Notes: generated from the sequence alone by a model not told the origin. 64,000 nucleotides of DNA from Fuerstiella marisgermanici (GCF_001983935.1 NZ_CP017641.1:7490001-7554000), one strand, 5' to 3'. Counted from the stretch's first letter, positions 35,487 to 46,399 are shown. Program-made: numbers and translations.

Positions 35487-38400
35487 ATGTCTATGCGAGC
35501 CATTCGCATCCTGGTGCTGTCCGCTTTTTGCCTTGCGACGATCCCAGTCTCGCGGGCAAGCGACGACGTTGACTACCTGACGCAGATCAAACCGCTGCTG
35601 GAAGCCAAGTGCTACGCGTGTCATGGTGCGTTGAAGCAGGAGGGAAGGCTTCGACTCGAAACGCTGTCTCTGATGACAGAAGGTGGTGACAGCGGCGCGG
35701 CGCTGGTCGCGCGAGATGCGGCGGGAAGTTTGATCCTGGAACGTGTGACGGCGGACGAAGACTACCGCATGCCGCCCGCTGACGAGGGATCCGCTTTGAA
35801 GCCGGATGAAATCGCATTGCTGCGCCGCTGGATCGAACAGGGGGCCGTGGCTCCTGAGGAACCGGTTCCGGATTCACCAACGGCTCATTGGGCGTTCCAA
35901 AGAATCGAGCGGCCTGCCGTTCCTGCGTCTTCCAGACCCGGCGAAAGCGGGACGGGCGACAACAAGCCGGCACGGGCAGCTTCACACGCAAATCCTATCG
36001 ACGCACTGCTTGGCGCGAAACACGCAGAACTTAATTTGCAGCCGCAACAGCCGGCGGAACGCAGCCTGCTGATTCGCCGAGTCTACCTGGACTTGATCGG
36101 GCTGCCTCCTTCGCTGGAACAACTTCACGACGAACGACCATACGGACGGATCGTCGATGAACTTCTGGCGAGTCCCCATCATGGCGAACGTTGGGGGCGG
36201 CATTGGATGGATGTGTGGCGATATTCCGATTGGTACGGCCTTGGTGCTCAGCTGCGGTACAGTCAAAAACACATGTGGCGTTGGCGCGACTGGATTGTGA
36301 ATTCGCTGAATGATGACAAAGGCTACGACCGCATGATTCAGGAAATGCTGGCGGGCGATGAACTCGATCCAGACAATCCCGACGTCGTCGCGGGCACCGG
36401 CTTTCTGGCCCGTAACTATTACCTGTTCAATCGCACGACATGGCTGGATCAGACGATCGAACATACGGGCAAGGCATTTCTGGGACTGACCATGAACTGC
36501 TGCAAATGCCATGACCACAAATACGATCCGCTCAGTCATGTGGACTACTACAACTTCCGAGCCATCTTCGAACCTCACCAGGTGCGCCTCGACCCCGTTC
36601 CCGGTGTCACAAACTTCGAGAAGGACGGTCTGCCTCGCGTGTTCGACGATCACCTGGATGCCGAAACGTTTTTGCACAAGAAGGGCGACCCTTCCAAGCC
36701 AGACAAAGACATCACCATCACTCCGCACGTGCCTGCGATCCTGGCCAGTTTCCAGCCAGAGATTCAACCCGTCGAATTACCGCCCGTGGCGTACGCTCCG
36801 GCTGTCCGCGACTACGTGCAGCAGGATTTCCTGAACACTGCTGACGCGGCGATTTCATCTGCAGAAAAGGAACTCGCTGCCGCCAAAAAAACGTTGGCAA
36901 TGTCGCCGGCGGAAAAAGCGGCGAGTGAAGAATCGACGACTGCAGAATTCGCCTTCACCGACAAGTTCGATCAGCCGAACCCGGAGGCCTGGGACATTGT
37001 CGGCAAAGGCTGGGAATACCGCGACGGGGCGTTGCTGCAAACTACGGCTACACGCGATGTTGAGTTCGCTCGGTTTAAACATCCACTCCCGCGCGACTTC
37101 GAAGTGTCGTGTCAGTTTACGACGACTGGCGGATCAACTTACAAGTCAGTGACATTTCGGTTTGATGAATCCGAGGACCGAAAATACGCCAACTATGTCT
37201 ATGCGAGTGCTCACGGTCCCGGCCCCAAGGTTCAGGTGGCTTACACGCGAGATGGTTCGCAAAATTATCCCGGTGATGGGCGAGTAGCAAAGCCGATCAA
37301 AGTGGGTGAGGTGCAAACTTTAAAGTTTGCCGTCCGAAACAATCTGGTCAACGTTTGGTGGAACGGTGAATTCGCATTGGCTTATGCGGTCCCTGATCGC
37401 CAGCCGGAAGGCCATTTGAGTCTTTCCGGTTTCGACGCCACTGTTGCGTTTGATTCCATCGACATACGTACGTTGCCCGCTGATGCGGAACTCACGCCGC
37501 CAAAAAACAAGGTGGCTCCATCACCGAAAGATGCCGCCACTGCCGTGAAGATCGCTGAAGCGAAACTTAAAGCAGCCAAGGCTCACCGTGCATCCCTGGA
37601 TGCCACCATCGCCGCCGAAAAAGCAAAGTACGATTCGCCTGACATGGCCGATGACGCTAAGAAATCGCTCGCCATCACTGCCGCTCGACTTGAAGCCGAA
37701 TCTGACCTCGCCACGGCCACCTATGAACGCGCCGCTGCGGGCGCCGATACGAAAAAGATCAACGCCGCTGAAGCCAAAATCGTAGCCGCGAAGAAGAAGC
37801 TGGCCGACGCCGACAGCGGATCGTACACGGCGCTGCGAGCTTCGTTTAAGGCGCTCGAAACGCCGGAGCACAAAGAGCCCGATTACCCGACTGTTTATCC
37901 ATCAACCAGTACCGGTCGACGACTGGCTTTGGCGCGGTGGATGACGTCACGAGACAACCCGCTGACGGCGCGAGTCGCCGTGAATCATGTCTGGATGAGA
38001 CACTTTGGGACGCCGCTGGTGGAATCCGTATTCGACTTTGGTCTGCGGGCAGGCAAACCTTTGCACGCCGATGTGCTGGACTATCTGGCGGTAGAATTCA
38101 TCGAATCCGGCTACAGTTTCAAACACCTGCACCGTCTGATTGTGACGTCTGAAGCGTACCAGCGAAGTTCGGCAACGTTGATGGCGGACGATTCCACGTT
38201 GAAGGCTGATCCCGGTAACAAGTATTACTGGCGCATGAATGTTCGCCGTATGGAATCGCAGGTCGTGCGTGACGCCTTGCTTCAACTTTCCGGGACACTC
38301 GACCCGCAACTCGGTGGGCCTTCAGTGTCAGTAGGAAATGCGAGCAAACGCCGCAGTCTGTACTTTAAGCACTCGCGTGACGACCAGGACAAGTTCCTCA

Positions 38401-38762
38401 CAATGTTCGACGACGCTGACTTGTTGCAATGCTACCGTCGAAGTGAAAGCATCGTTCCTCAGCAGGCTCTGGCCCTTGCGAACAGCAAGCTGTCGATGAC
38501 TCAGGCAGAACTCATTGCGGCCCGGATTTCTCAAAATGTTTCGTCAGCCGATAACGTCGGTTTCGTGAACACCGCGATCGAAACGCTGCTTTGCAGAACA
38601 GCGACGGACGATGAGCAAACCGCGTGTTTGGAATTCTGTGTTCAGTTGCAGAGCCTGCTACGTCAGAACGAGGCAGTCGTTGATGCCGAAGTCTCTTCCC
38701 GAGTTCGCACACGCCTGATCCACAGTTTATTGAACCACAACGACTTCGTTTCCGTTCGTTAG
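35487..38762 (+). CDS. PSCyt1/DUF1549/DUF1553 planctomycete cytochrome protein with inserted sugar-hydrolase-like domain
   Basis: A 1091-residue exported protein. A leader (to about residue 24) is followed by the PSCyt1 heme domain with CYACH at residues 42-46, then DUF1549 (VYLDLIGLPPSLEQ, ERWGRHWMDVWRYSD, TMNCCKCHDHKYDPL). An inserted beta-sandwich domain at about 490-650 (WEYRDGALLQTTATRDVEF) resembles the 3-keto-disaccharide-hydrolase/DUF1080 fold. A long Ala/Lys-rich coiled coil follows (about 670-800), and DUF1553 ends the protein (RLALARWMTSRDNPLTARVAVNHVW). The ATG at 35487 follows CGGAG. Its DUF1501 partner is directly downstream. Confidence 0.88.
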   Translation: MSMRAIRILVLSAFCLATIPVSRASDDVDYLTQIKPLLEAKCYACHGALKQEGRLRLETLSLMTEGGDSGAALVARDAAGSLILERVTADEDYRMPPADEGSALKPDEIALLRRWIEQGAVAPEEPVPDSPTAHWAFQRIERPAVPASSRPGESGTGDNKPARAASHANPIDALLGAKHAELNLQPQQPAERSLLIRRVYLDLIGLPPSLEQLHDERPYGRIVDELLASPHHGERWGRHWMDVWRYSDWYGLGAQLRYSQKHMWRWRDWIVNSLNDDKGYDRMIQEMLAGDELDPDNPDVVAGTGFLARNYYLFNRTTWLDQTIEHTGKAFLGLTMNCCKCHDHKYDPLSHVDYYNFRAIFEPHQVRLDPVPGVTNFEKDGLPRVFDDHLDAETFLHKKGDPSKPDKDITITPHVPAILASFQPEIQPVELPPVAYAPAVRDYVQQDFLNTADAAISSAEKELAAAKKTLAMSPAEKAASEESTTAEFAFTDKFDQPNPEAWDIVGKGWEYRDGALLQTTATRDVEFARFKHPLPRDFEVSCQFTTTGGSTYKSVTFRFDESEDRKYANYVYASAHGPGPKVQVAYTRDGSQNYPGDGRVAKPIKVGEVQTLKFAVRNNLVNVWWNGEFALAYAVPDRQPEGHLSLSGFDATVAFDSIDIRTLPADAELTPPKNKVAPSPKDAATAVKIAEAKLKAAKAHRASLDATIAAEKAKYDSPDMADDAKKSLAITAARLEAESDLATATYERAAAGADTKKINAAEAKIVAAKKKLADADSGSYTALRASFKALETPEHKEPDYPTVYPSTSTGRRLALARWMTSRDNPLTARVAVNHVWMRHFGTPLVESVFDFGLRAGKPLHADVLDYLAVEFIESGYSFKHLHRLIVTSEAYQRSSATLMADDSTLKADPGNKYYWRMNVRRMESQVVRDALLQLSGTLDPQLGGPSVSVGNASKRRSLYFKHSRDDQDKFLTMFDDADLLQCYRRSESIVPQQALALANSKLSMTQAELIAARISQNVSSADNVGFVNTAIETLLCRTATDDEQTACLEFCVQLQSLLRQNEAVVDAEVSSRVRTRLIHSLLNHNDFVSVR

Positions 38763-38843
38763 TGTGCTGCCCCAGTGCAGACACATTAGCCAGCTGCGGG
38801 CGAGAGGCCTGCGAGCGAACCGTATACCAGTGAGATTCGAATA

Positions 38844-40316
38844 ATGAGCGATTTTCAATTAGCCACCGGAGCAGAAAGCTTCAGCCGCAGTCGCCGCAGC
38901 ATGCTCATGAATTCCAGCCTCGGCTTCGGATCGTTGGCGCTACACTCGCTGTTGCAAAAGGACGGCTTCGGTGCGGAAGCTCTGCATGGAAGCGGCGTCC
39001 CCAGCGGATTAGCGCACCTTGCTCCGAAGGCAAAGAGCGTCATCTGGATGTTCATGCGCGGTGGCGTGAGTCACATGGAGAGCTTCGATCCCAAGCCCGC
39101 GTTAACTAAGTATGCCGGGGTTTCGATTCCCGATTCGCCGTTCGCAAGTGTGATGACGTCTGAACGACTTAAGCGTGTACGAGTTGTGGTTGTCAATGAT
39201 GCCAATGGCCAGCAGCGGAACAAGCTTTATCCGCTGCAGGTCGGCTTCAAAAAGTACGGAAAAAGTGGGATTGAGGTCAGCGACTGGTTCCCTCATATCG
39301 GTTCCGTCATCGACGACATCTCAGTCGTCCGATCGATGTGGACCACGGACGACAACCACGGTGCTCAGGTGCAGTTCCATTCCGGTCGCCACATGCTGGA
39401 TCCTCGTGTTCCCACGATTGGAGCATGGATCACGTGGGGCCTGGGAACTTTGAACGAAAACCTGCCTCAGTTCATTGCCATGGGGCCGCGATTTTTCGAT
39501 CGCCGAGACGGCCATTACCTGGGGCCGGCGTACGATTCGGTGGAACTAAAAGTCGATCCGAAGAACCCGCTGGACTTCGCCAAGCCCGAGGCAGAAATTA
39601 TGGCGGAAGAACAACGGCTAAGCTTCGACCTGGTCAACCGACTGAATCGTCTGACGGCGGCTCGCTATCCCAACGATGCCGCTCTGGACGCTCGCATCAA
39701 GAGCTATGAGTTGGCCTTCCGCATGCAGTCGGCCGTTCCCAACGTCATCGACTTTGCGTCCGAAACCGAAGCCACGAAGAATCTGTATGGGTTCGATCAG
39801 AAAGAAACGCGTCCCTTTGGCGAGCAGCTTCTGGCCGCTCGACGATTTGTGGAGAAAGGCGTCCGCTTCATCCAGATTCAGCACGGTGCCGGAGCTGCCG
39901 GAGCGTGGGATCAGCATTCCAACTTAAAGGCCAAACACTCCGAACTGTCGATGCAGGTCGATCGTCCCATTTCGGGACTCATTCGAGACCTCAAACAGCG
40001 CGGCTTATTGGACGAAACGCTGGTGGTGTTTGCCACCGAGTTCGGGCGGACACCGGGTTCGCAGGGTGCCAACGGCCGCGATCACCATCCGTACGGATTC
40101 AGTGTTTGGATGGCGGGCGGTGGGCTAAAAGGCGGAGTCGCTCACGGCACCACAGACGAAATCGGTTTTCATGCCGTTGAGAATCCGCACTACGTCACTG
40201 ACGTTCATGCGACGATTCTGAAACAGCTTGGCCTGAACAATCACCGCATGGAAGTGCCGGGGCACAAGCGTCTGGAACAGGACTACGGTGCCGCGATTGA
40301 CGATATTATCGCGTAG
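38844..40316 (+). CDS. DUF1501 family protein
   Basis: A 490-residue exported protein with a Tat-like start ([19 protein letters not shown]). Family blocks are [44 protein letters not shown], and the late [35 protein letters not shown]1501 belongs to the alkaline-phosphatase-like superfamily and is almost always paired with PSCyt1/DUF1549/DUF1553 genes in planctomycetes, as here (82-base gap). It is thought to act in periplasmic polysaccharide degradation, but its reaction is not established. Confidence 0.9.
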   Translation: MSDFQLATGAESFSRSRRSMLMNSSLGFGSLALHSLLQKDGFGAEALHGSGVPSGLAHLAPKAKSVIWMFMRGGVSHMESFDPKPALTKYAGVSIPDSPFASVMTSERLKRVRVVVVNDANGQQRNKLYPLQVGFKKYGKSGIEVSDWFPHIGSVIDDISVVRSMWTTDDNHGAQVQFHSGRHMLDPRVPTIGAWITWGLGTLNENLPQFIAMGPRFFDRRDGHYLGPAYDSVELKVDPKNPLDFAKPEAEIMAEEQRLSFDLVNRLNRLTAARYPNDAALDARIKSYELAFRMQSAVPNVIDFASETEATKNLYGFDQKETRPFGEQLLAARRFVEKGVRFIQIQHGAGAAGAWDQHSNLKAKHSELSMQVDRPISGLIRDLKQRGLLDETLVVFATEFGRTPGSQGANGRDHHPYGFSVWMAGGGLKGGVAHGTTDEIGFHAVENPHYVTDVHATILKQLGLNNHRMEVPGHKRLEQDYGAAIDDIIA

Positions 40317-40485
40317 CGAGCCTGCTCGGGCGTGCAGAGACGCGGCTATTCCGAACTGTCAACCGGCGATTTCGGCCGCTCAGCTGCTGACTTCGGTGCG
40401 CGCCGAGATCGGTATTTCAGCGATCACCGGTTAGCGATTACATTTCCCGCCACGCCAATTTGTCTGGACAATGCAGGAAATGAAG

Positions 40486-41064
40486 ATGAGCCCCCTATTG
40501 CCCCGAACGACGCTGCTGACTGTCTGCGCCGTGTTTTCCATTGGATGCGCGAGCGGCGAGAAGAACCTGCAATCGGGATTGACCGATCGGGCAGGTGAAC
40601 CGGTTGTCGACAGCCAGGGCGACGCTTCTGTTCAGACAGCTTCGTATTCAGAATCAAACGTCGTAACTTTCACCGACAAAGAATCGCTGCGCCTGCGCAC
40701 CGGCGCGGTGGACAGCAACCACCCGACAAAATTCAGCCGCACTGGTTCCGGCCTGCAGTATCGGATTCTAAGAAAAGGCAAAGGTCGTAGACCGACGGCG
40801 AGCGACGCGGTGACGGTGAACTATCGCGGCTGGTTGGACAATGGCCGGGAATTCGACAGTTCTTATGAACGTGGTGAGCCGATTTCGTTTCCGCTGAACG
40901 GCGTCGTGGCGGGGTGGACCGAAGGCATGCAACTGGTGGGTGAAGGCGGCATGATCGAACTCTGGGTTCCGTCTCGCCTGGGCTACGGTTCGCGAGGTTC
41001 AGGACCTGCAGTGCCGCCGTACGCTGATCTGCATTTCGTGGTGGAATTGCTGAAGGTCAATTAG
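40486..41064 (+). CDS. FKBP-type peptidyl-prolyl isomerase lipoprotein
   Basis: A 192-residue protein with a lipoprotein leader ending in the lipobox FSIGC (Cys at about residue 20 from this start), a 70-residue disordered linker, and a C-terminal FKBP domain: YRILRKGKGRRPTASDAVTVNYRGWLDNGREFDSSYERG, then VVAGWTEGMQLVGEGG and the ending LHFVVELLKVN. It would catalyse proline cis-trans isomerisation as a folding helper in the periplasm. ATGs at 40471 and 40480 are alternatives; AGGAA six bases upstream favours 40486. Confidence 0.85.
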   Translation: MSPLLPRTTLLTVCAVFSIGCASGEKNLQSGLTDRAGEPVVDSQGDASVQTASYSESNVVTFTDKESLRLRTGAVDSNHPTKFSRTGSGLQYRILRKGKGRRPTASDAVTVNYRGWLDNGREFDSSYERGEPISFPLNGVVAGWTEGMQLVGEGGMIELWVPSRLGYGSRGSGPAVPPYADLHFVVELLKVN

Positions 41065-41095
41065 AGATTGCTGATTGCTCGATTGTCCAGGTTGC

Positions 41096-42403
41096 TTACG
41101 GAAACAGGGTGCTCAGTTTTTGCACGGCCAGCACTCCGAACAGCCCCAACGTAAGTATCAGAATCAGAGCACTGCCTCGGCCATTGCGAAAGCCACTTTG
41201 TCTTGCCAGATTTGTCGCAGGCAAGACCAGCAGCGATAACGCAAACATCGGCAGGAAAAGTGCCCCGGTGACGCCTGCCGTTTTTTGAACATAGGCGAGC
41301 GAATACGGCAGGCACAAAGCCGGGACAGTCCCCAGCAGGATCAGCACGACGAAGTACGTGCGTCCGGGACTCAGTGAATCAAATTTCGCGTCGCCCTGCC
41401 CCGGCAGCATTTGAGCAATCAAGGCTGGCACACTCTGCCACACGCCAAGCAGGCTGCTAAAGACAGCGCCCCAAGCGCCGAAGCGAAACATCCAGCCCGC
41501 GAAAACGCCAAACGTGGGCAGGCTGTTCTGCATATCGTCCGCCAGCCGCGTGATCAGGTTCGCTCCTTTTAAACTTGGATCAACCGGCAGGCGACTTCCT
41601 AAAATCACCATTCCGATACCGAACATCGCCGTCATCAAATAGCCGGCCGCCAGGTCGATACGGCATGCTTTCAAAGATGCAGCATCCAACCGGCCCTTCT
41701 CGCGAATCCAGTTGCCGTAGCACAGCATGGTCACCGTGCCACCGACGCCTGCCATGAGCGTTAGCGTCCAGGCGACTCCCTTCCCGTCTGCATGAGGAAT
41801 CTTCGGGATCAGCAAGCCTCGAATGACGTCCAGCCATTCCGGTGCGCTTAGCATCGCAACAACTAATACGGTGACGAACATCAATCCGATGCAGACAGCC
41901 ATTAAGCGTTCGAACAGCCAGAACCCGCCCAGTCGTACAAGAACGATGGCGGCAACACTGTGCAGGCAGCCATGTACGATGCGGCCGAAGGCTGGTTCTC
42001 CGATCGGTAGAATTGCCTGTGCGCATTCGCCACAGGCCGACATCAGCATCCCGCCGATGCAAAATGACCACACGGCGAGGTAAGCCAAAAACAGATATCG
42101 CACGATCGCCGGAGTGGATCGAAAAACGCCGTCGGTAAGACTGGTGCGAGTGCTCAATTGCCATCGAGCCAGTCCTTCGCACAGCACATACTTCAATAGG
42201 GCGCCGACGAGTACGACCCACAGCACCGTCACCTTCAGCAGTGCACCAGCGAGTGCGCCGCCCGCGAGGTCGCCCGCTCCAACGCCGGTTGCGGCAACCA
42301 GAATGCCCGGGCCGAGCACCTGCAACCAGCCTGTTTCCGCGCTAGAAGCCTGTGAATCCGCTTTCGCAGAGGGCGGCTGGTGAGGATCAACTTCTGACTG
42401 CAA
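41096..42403 (-). CDS. Nramp-family-like membrane transporter lacking canonical metal motifs
   Basis: A 435-residue protein with about 11 membrane segments. The first resembles Nramp TM1 (LGPGILVAATGVGAGDLAGGALAGA), but the metal-binding D-P-G-N is replaced by GVGAGDLAG. The TM6 segment (GGTVTMLCYGNWIREKG) keeps Nramp-like context but has LCY where M-P-H is expected. Such divergent members may move other ions or small molecules. It probably does not transport manganese or iron in the usual way. No partner gene is obvious; the next minus gene upstream starts at 43378. Confidence 0.8.
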   Translation of the reverse strand: MQSEVDPHQPPSAKADSQASSAETGWLQVLGPGILVAATGVGAGDLAGGALAGALLKVTVLWVVLVGALLKYVLCEGLARWQLSTRTSLTDGVFRSTPAIVRYLFLAYLAVWSFCIGGMLMSACGECAQAILPIGEPAFGRIVHGCLHSVAAIVLVRLGGFWLFERLMAVCIGLMFVTVLVVAMLSAPEWLDVIRGLLIPKIPHADGKGVAWTLTLMAGVGGTVTMLCYGNWIREKGRLDAASLKACRIDLAAGYLMTAMFGIGMVILGSRLPVDPSLKGANLITRLADDMQNSLPTFGVFAGWMFRFGAWGAVFSSLLGVWQSVPALIAQMLPGQGDAKFDSLSPGRTYFVVLILLGTVPALCLPYSLAYVQKTAGVTGALFLPMFALSLLVLPATNLARQSGFRNGRGSALILILTLGLFGVLAVQKLSTLFP

Positions 42404-42457
42404 AACAACGAGTCCCTTTTGGCTTCGCGCCCTGGGGTGAATTCCGACCTGCTGCGG

Positions 42458-43378
42458 TTACCTGTCAAATTGCACGCCGACCGGCGTCACTAGCTCGACA
42501 CGATCGGGAACAGGCGGGCTGGGAATTACGGGCCCCCTAAACACTCTCGGCAGTGTCAAGCTTCCGGGTTTGACCTCGGTTGCGGTGGCAGGCCGAAAGC
42601 TCAGAAAGTTGTTAGCCCGGCGGTACGCAAGCGTCAGCGTGGGCGCTGCGTCGTCCGCAAACCGGACCGTTTCGCAGTGACCAAAGTAATCCATCACGAC
42701 ATTGACATTGTCGGGCACTGGCGGCACCTGGCGACTTAGGTATTCGAGCGCTTCGCTAAGTTCTGCGATGCGGCATAGGACCTGGTCAACCGCGATCGAA
42801 GCGCGTGGGTTCCGTTTACGTAGTTCCTCGAAAAAGTAAGATCGAACGCGGGACGAATATTCGTCCTGCAATTTCACGTGTTCGCCCACGCAAAATATTC
42901 CGTCGACAATCTGAGTGACTCGCAAATCGTCAGCCGGTGCGTCTCGCCGCCAGCAGCGAATGATATCTTCCACTGTCGACTGCTGACACTGACCGAAATA
43001 GCCGCCCAGAGAGATCAAATGGCGGACACACGTTACGTCCAGGTCGATATTGCCGACGTCGGATGAGATATACGCGGTTGGCCGCCAGTCTGAATAGAGG
43101 TACATCCACGCCGGGTTTTTGTCGTTGAACCGGTCGTGCAAGTACACAACGGGTAATCCTTCCGCCTTCATCGTCGCAACAACTTGCGAGACGGCGGGCT
43201 GAGTTAACAGCAGCGGGTCAAAGTGCTGGGAACTGTGCGTCACGATCGCCAACGTCGGCTGAGTAATCAGGACGTTTTGCGGTTCCGTGAACGTAGGCTT
43301 CCAGTCACGCGGCTCAAACGTTTCCGCGTTTGGCAGCCGCAGCGTGGCGACGGCAATGGTGATGAGTAGAACGGTCAT
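42458..43378 (-). CDS. Exported protein of unknown function
   Basis: A 306-residue protein with a possible short leader (MTVLLITIAVATLRLPNAE). The body contains blocks resembling a Rossmann-like or isochorismatase-like core (TLAIVTHSSQHFD, then EGLPVVYLHDRFND and LISLGGYFGQC) but no full set of catalytic residues that I can name. It starts at an ATG (43378) preceded by CGGAA. Its start overlaps the stop of a short frame at 43375-43599 as ATGA, which suggests coupled translation if that frame is real. The Nramp-like gene lies 54 bases downstream. Confidence 0.65.
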   Translation of the reverse strand: MTVLLITIAVATLRLPNAETFEPRDWKPTFTEPQNVLITQPTLAIVTHSSQHFDPLLLTQPAVSQVVATMKAEGLPVVYLHDRFNDKNPAWMYLYSDWRPTAYISSDVGNIDLDVTCVRHLISLGGYFGQCQQSTVEDIIRCWRRDAPADDLRVTQIVDGIFCVGEHVKLQDEYSSRVRSYFFEELRKRNPRASIAVDQVLCRIAELSEALEYLSRQVPPVPDNVNVVMDYFGHCETVRFADDAAPTLTLAYRRANNFLSFRPATATEVKPGSLTLPRVFRGPVIPSPPVPDRVELVTPVGVQFDR

Positions 43379-43599
43379 GAAAAATTCCGGCGAGGAGACG
43401 TCGCGTGCACGCCCACAAACAGGCTGCCTCCGTGCCACTGGCCCTTTTCAGCAAAGTACCAGCGCAGACTCAACTCGTGAATAGGTGTTGACGGATGCGT
43501 GACGCATTTCATCGGAAAACTCATCGCTCCGGATTGCCCGCCGTCAAACATTCCGCATTTTGGCGTGGGGCCACTTTGAACCACGGTATCTCTCGTCAA
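43375..43599 (-). CDS. Possible small upstream gene
   Basis: A 74-residue frame from a TTG at 43599 (or 58 residues from an ATG at 43551). Its TGA overlaps the ATG of the next minus gene (ATGA at 43378-43375), a typical sign of coupling. The translated sequence (ELSLRWYFAEKGQWHGGSLFVG) has no known motif. It may be non-coding; the overlap is the main support. Confidence 0.3.
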   Translation of the reverse strand: MTRDTVVQSGPTPKCGMFDGGQSGAMSFPMKCVTHPSTPIHELSLRWYFAEKGQWHGGSLFVGVHATSPRRNFS

Positions 43600-43735
43600 G
43601 TGGTTCGCCCGCTAGCCCAGTCGAAGTTACATTGACCTCAGAGAATTTTCGCCGAGCGTCTGATGAAAGCCAGGGGCGGCGAACGAATTCCGTTGCCACG
43701 CCTGTCGTCCGCACTCCTTAGGGAGATGATTCTCA

Positions 43736-45184
43736 ATGCTTCTGCGATTTCTTTTTCTAAGCCTCGCTCTTCAGATCATGGCGGATGCTGACGAGCGGCC
43801 CAACATTATCTTCCTAATGGCGGACGACCAGGCCACGTACTCGATGGGCTGCTACGACACGCCGGGCGCGAAGACGCCAAACCTGGACCAACTGGCCGAC
43901 GATGGAATCGTGTTTGACGCTCACTACGTCACGACCGCCATCTGCATGGCCAGCCGAGCCAGCGTGATGACTGGAATGTTCGAATACAAGACCGGCTGCA
44001 ATTTCGAACACGGAGCCTTAATGTGCGAACACTGGTTGAAGACATATCCAGTGCTGCTGCGAGATGCCGGCTATCGAACTGCCTTCGCCGGCAAGTTCGG
44101 CTTTGAGGTGACCGAAAAGGTTGGTGGGAAAGGTGAACTGCCTGACACGGACTTCGACGTTTGGGGTGGTGGTCCCGGCCAGACGTCGTATGCCACGAAG
44201 AAGAACAAGTCGATGGCGAAGTACGTCGACCAGTTCCCTCATTCGACCTTGTCCTACGGTGCGTTTGGCCGCGATTTTGTCACCGATTCGGCGAAGGAGG
44301 ATCGGCCCTTTTGTTTGTCCATCAGTTTCAAGGCACCTCACCACCCCGTGCAGCCGGATCCGAAGTTCGACGGTGTGTTTCGAGGAATGACGTTTTCGAA
44401 GCCGGGTAACTTCGGCCGCGAACTCGGCGAACATTTCAGCCTGCAAAGTCGTCAGGGACGACAGTACGAACGTTTTCACAGTTGGAAGTACAGCTCGAAT
44501 TACGACGAGGTTTTCGCAAAGTACTTTCAGCAAATTTACGCCATTGACGTTGCCGTCGGCATGATTCGCGACGCGGTGGCCGCTGCCAACGTGAAAGACA
44601 ATACGGTTATCATCTACACATCCGACAATGGTTTCATGAACGGATCTCATGGCTACGGCAGCAAGGTGTTACCGTACGAGGAATCTTCGCGTGTGCCGTT
44701 GCTGATGTACGATCCGCGTCACTCGAATAGCGGCAAGCAACTGCGTTGCAAATCGCTGACCGGCAACGTCGACTTTGCTCCCACAATGCTTGAACTGGCA
44801 GAGGTGCCGATTCCGGAGAACATGGATGGCCGGAGCCTGCTGTCGTTGTACGACAATCCTGCGGCCGAAACCCACACCGCTCTGCCGTTGATTAACGTGT
44901 GGGGGCCGGAAGAGGTCTACAGTTTCGGGGCGGTGACGAAAGACTGGAAGTACGTCTACTGGCCGTATGCCGAAGGCGACTTCGAGCCAACCGAAGAACT
45001 ATTCTATCTTCGGTCGGACAGGCTGGAATTGAGCAATCTGTCTGCCGATGCAGATCACGAGCCGCAGCTGGACAGCATGCGAAAAATCTACGACCAGCAG
45101 GTGCAACACTGGCAGGCGAATGCGGTGCCGTACCACAACTATCAGAAGTTCGGCACGTTCTTCAAAAGAGTTCGCAACAAGTAG
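43736..45184 (+). CDS. Secreted sulfatase (C-M-A-S-R type)
   Basis: A 482-residue exported sulfatase. A leader (to about residue 17) is followed by [19 protein letters not shown] with the metal-binding Asp30-Asp31, and the formylglycine signature C-M-A-S-R with Cys70, where Ala replaces the more common Pro. Later blocks are [10 protein letters not shown] and [18 protein letters not shown] with the late metal ligands. The sequence is only distantly like the sulfatases at 1850 and 50486, which suggests a different substrate. GGGAG lies ten bases before the ATG. It appears to be a single gene. Confidence 0.9.
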   Translation: MLLRFLFLSLALQIMADADERPNIIFLMADDQATYSMGCYDTPGAKTPNLDQLADDGIVFDAHYVTTAICMASRASVMTGMFEYKTGCNFEHGALMCEHWLKTYPVLLRDAGYRTAFAGKFGFEVTEKVGGKGELPDTDFDVWGGGPGQTSYATKKNKSMAKYVDQFPHSTLSYGAFGRDFVTDSAKEDRPFCLSISFKAPHHPVQPDPKFDGVFRGMTFSKPGNFGRELGEHFSLQSRQGRQYERFHSWKYSSNYDEVFAKYFQQIYAIDVAVGMIRDAVAAANVKDNTVIIYTSDNGFMNGSHGYGSKVLPYEESSRVPLLMYDPRHSNSGKQLRCKSLTGNVDFAPTMLELAEVPIPENMDGRSLLSLYDNPAAETHTALPLINVWGPEEVYSFGAVTKDWKYVYWPYAEGDFEPTEELFYLRSDRLELSNLSADADHEPQLDSMRKIYDQQVQHWQANAVPYHNYQKFGTFFKRVRNK

Positions 45185-45196
45185 CGCGGAGGGATG

Positions 45197-46288
45197 TTAC
45201 GTGTTGAACAGGAAGTGGCAAATGTCGCCATCCTTCATCACGTATTCTTTGCCTTCCACTCGCAGCTTTCCTGCGGCGCGAATTTCCTTTTCGCTCTTGT
45301 ATTCTTCGAGTGCTGCCAGTGTATAGACCTCACAGCGAATGAAGCCTTTTTCGAAGTCTGTGTGAATCACACCAGCGGCCTGTGGAGCTGTTGCACCGAT
45401 GGGGATTGTCCACCCACGGACTTCTTTCTCGCCAGCCGTGAAGTAGCTCTGCAGTCCGAGCGTACGATACGCCGCGCGAGCCACTGTTCCCAGCGCGGGT
45501 TCCTCCAGCCCGACAGACTCCAGCATTTCGGCTCGGTCGGCTTCATCCAGTTCTGATAGCTCAGCTTCGAACTTCGCGCAAACCGGCACCACTTCTGCAC
45601 CGACCTTTGCTGCGTGTTCACGCACTTTCTGGACCAACGGTCCGTTGCCAGGGACGTCGTCTTCGTCGACATTGGCAATGTACAGAACCGGTTTGGCGGT
45701 CATCAGTCCAAGACCGCGAACGATCTTCGCTTCGTCGGGAGTGAACTCCAGCGTCCGCAGCAGGTTCCCTTCGTCCGCATGAGCACTGCATCGCTTGATG
45801 ACTTCAACCCGTACTTTGGCTTCCTTATCGCCGCTGCGAGCCGCTCGTTCCGCTTTGGGCAGAGCGTTTGTAAGCGTTTCCAGATCGGCCAGCAGAAGTT
45901 CAGTCTCGATGACTTCGATGTCTGAGATAGGGTTGACGTCGCCGGACACGTGAGTCACGTCTTCGTCTTCAAAGCAGCGGACGACTTGAAGCACGGCGTC
46001 GACTTCACGAATGTGACTCAGGAACTTGTTTCCCAGCCCTTCGCCTTTGCTGGCTCCTTCCACAATCCCGGCGATATCAACCAGTTTCAGGATCGCAGGA
46101 ATGATCTTCTGCGGCGGGATATACTTTGTGATCGTGTCCAGCCGACTGTCGGGAACGCTCACGATGCCTTCGTTCGGTTCAATCGTGCAGAACGGATAAT
46201 TGGCACTTGCCGCCGCCCCGGAACACGTCAGGGCGTTAAACAGAGTACTCTTGCCAACATTCGGGAGACCGACAATTCCGGCTTCCAT
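45197..46288 (-). CDS. ychF: Ribosome-binding GTPase/ATPase YchF
   Basis: A 363-residue protein, the usual length for this family. G1 is [15 protein letters not shown]3 lies in [22 protein letters not shown], and the nucleotide-specificity block is NVDED instead of NKxD, as expected for YchF/OLA1 which prefers ATP. A coiled insert is followed by the TGS-like C-terminal domain with [34 protein letters not shown]. It binds ribosomes and takes part in stress responses. It is convergent with the sulfatase gene (12-base gap). Confidence 0.95.
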   Translation of the reverse strand: MEAGIVGLPNVGKSTLFNALTCSGAAASANYPFCTIEPNEGIVSVPDSRLDTITKYIPPQKIIPAILKLVDIAGIVEGASKGEGLGNKFLSHIREVDAVLQVVRCFEDEDVTHVSGDVNPISDIEVIETELLLADLETLTNALPKAERAARSGDKEAKVRVEVIKRCSAHADEGNLLRTLEFTPDEAKIVRGLGLMTAKPVLYIANVDEDDVPGNGPLVQKVREHAAKVGAEVVPVCAKFEAELSELDEADRAEMLESVGLEEPALGTVARAAYRTLGLQSYFTAGEKEVRGWTIPIGATAPQAAGVIHTDFEKGFIRCEVYTLAALEEYKSEKEIRAAGKLRVEGKEYVMKDGDICHFLFNT

Positions 46289-46399
46289 GACTGTGATTCC
46301 ATCTGGTGCGTATTGAACTTCGCCAAACTGTTTTGACGGCGCGGAATATTAACGAACGGGATGCCGGTTAGAAACACGTGAGTCGGCCATTCCGAAGAT

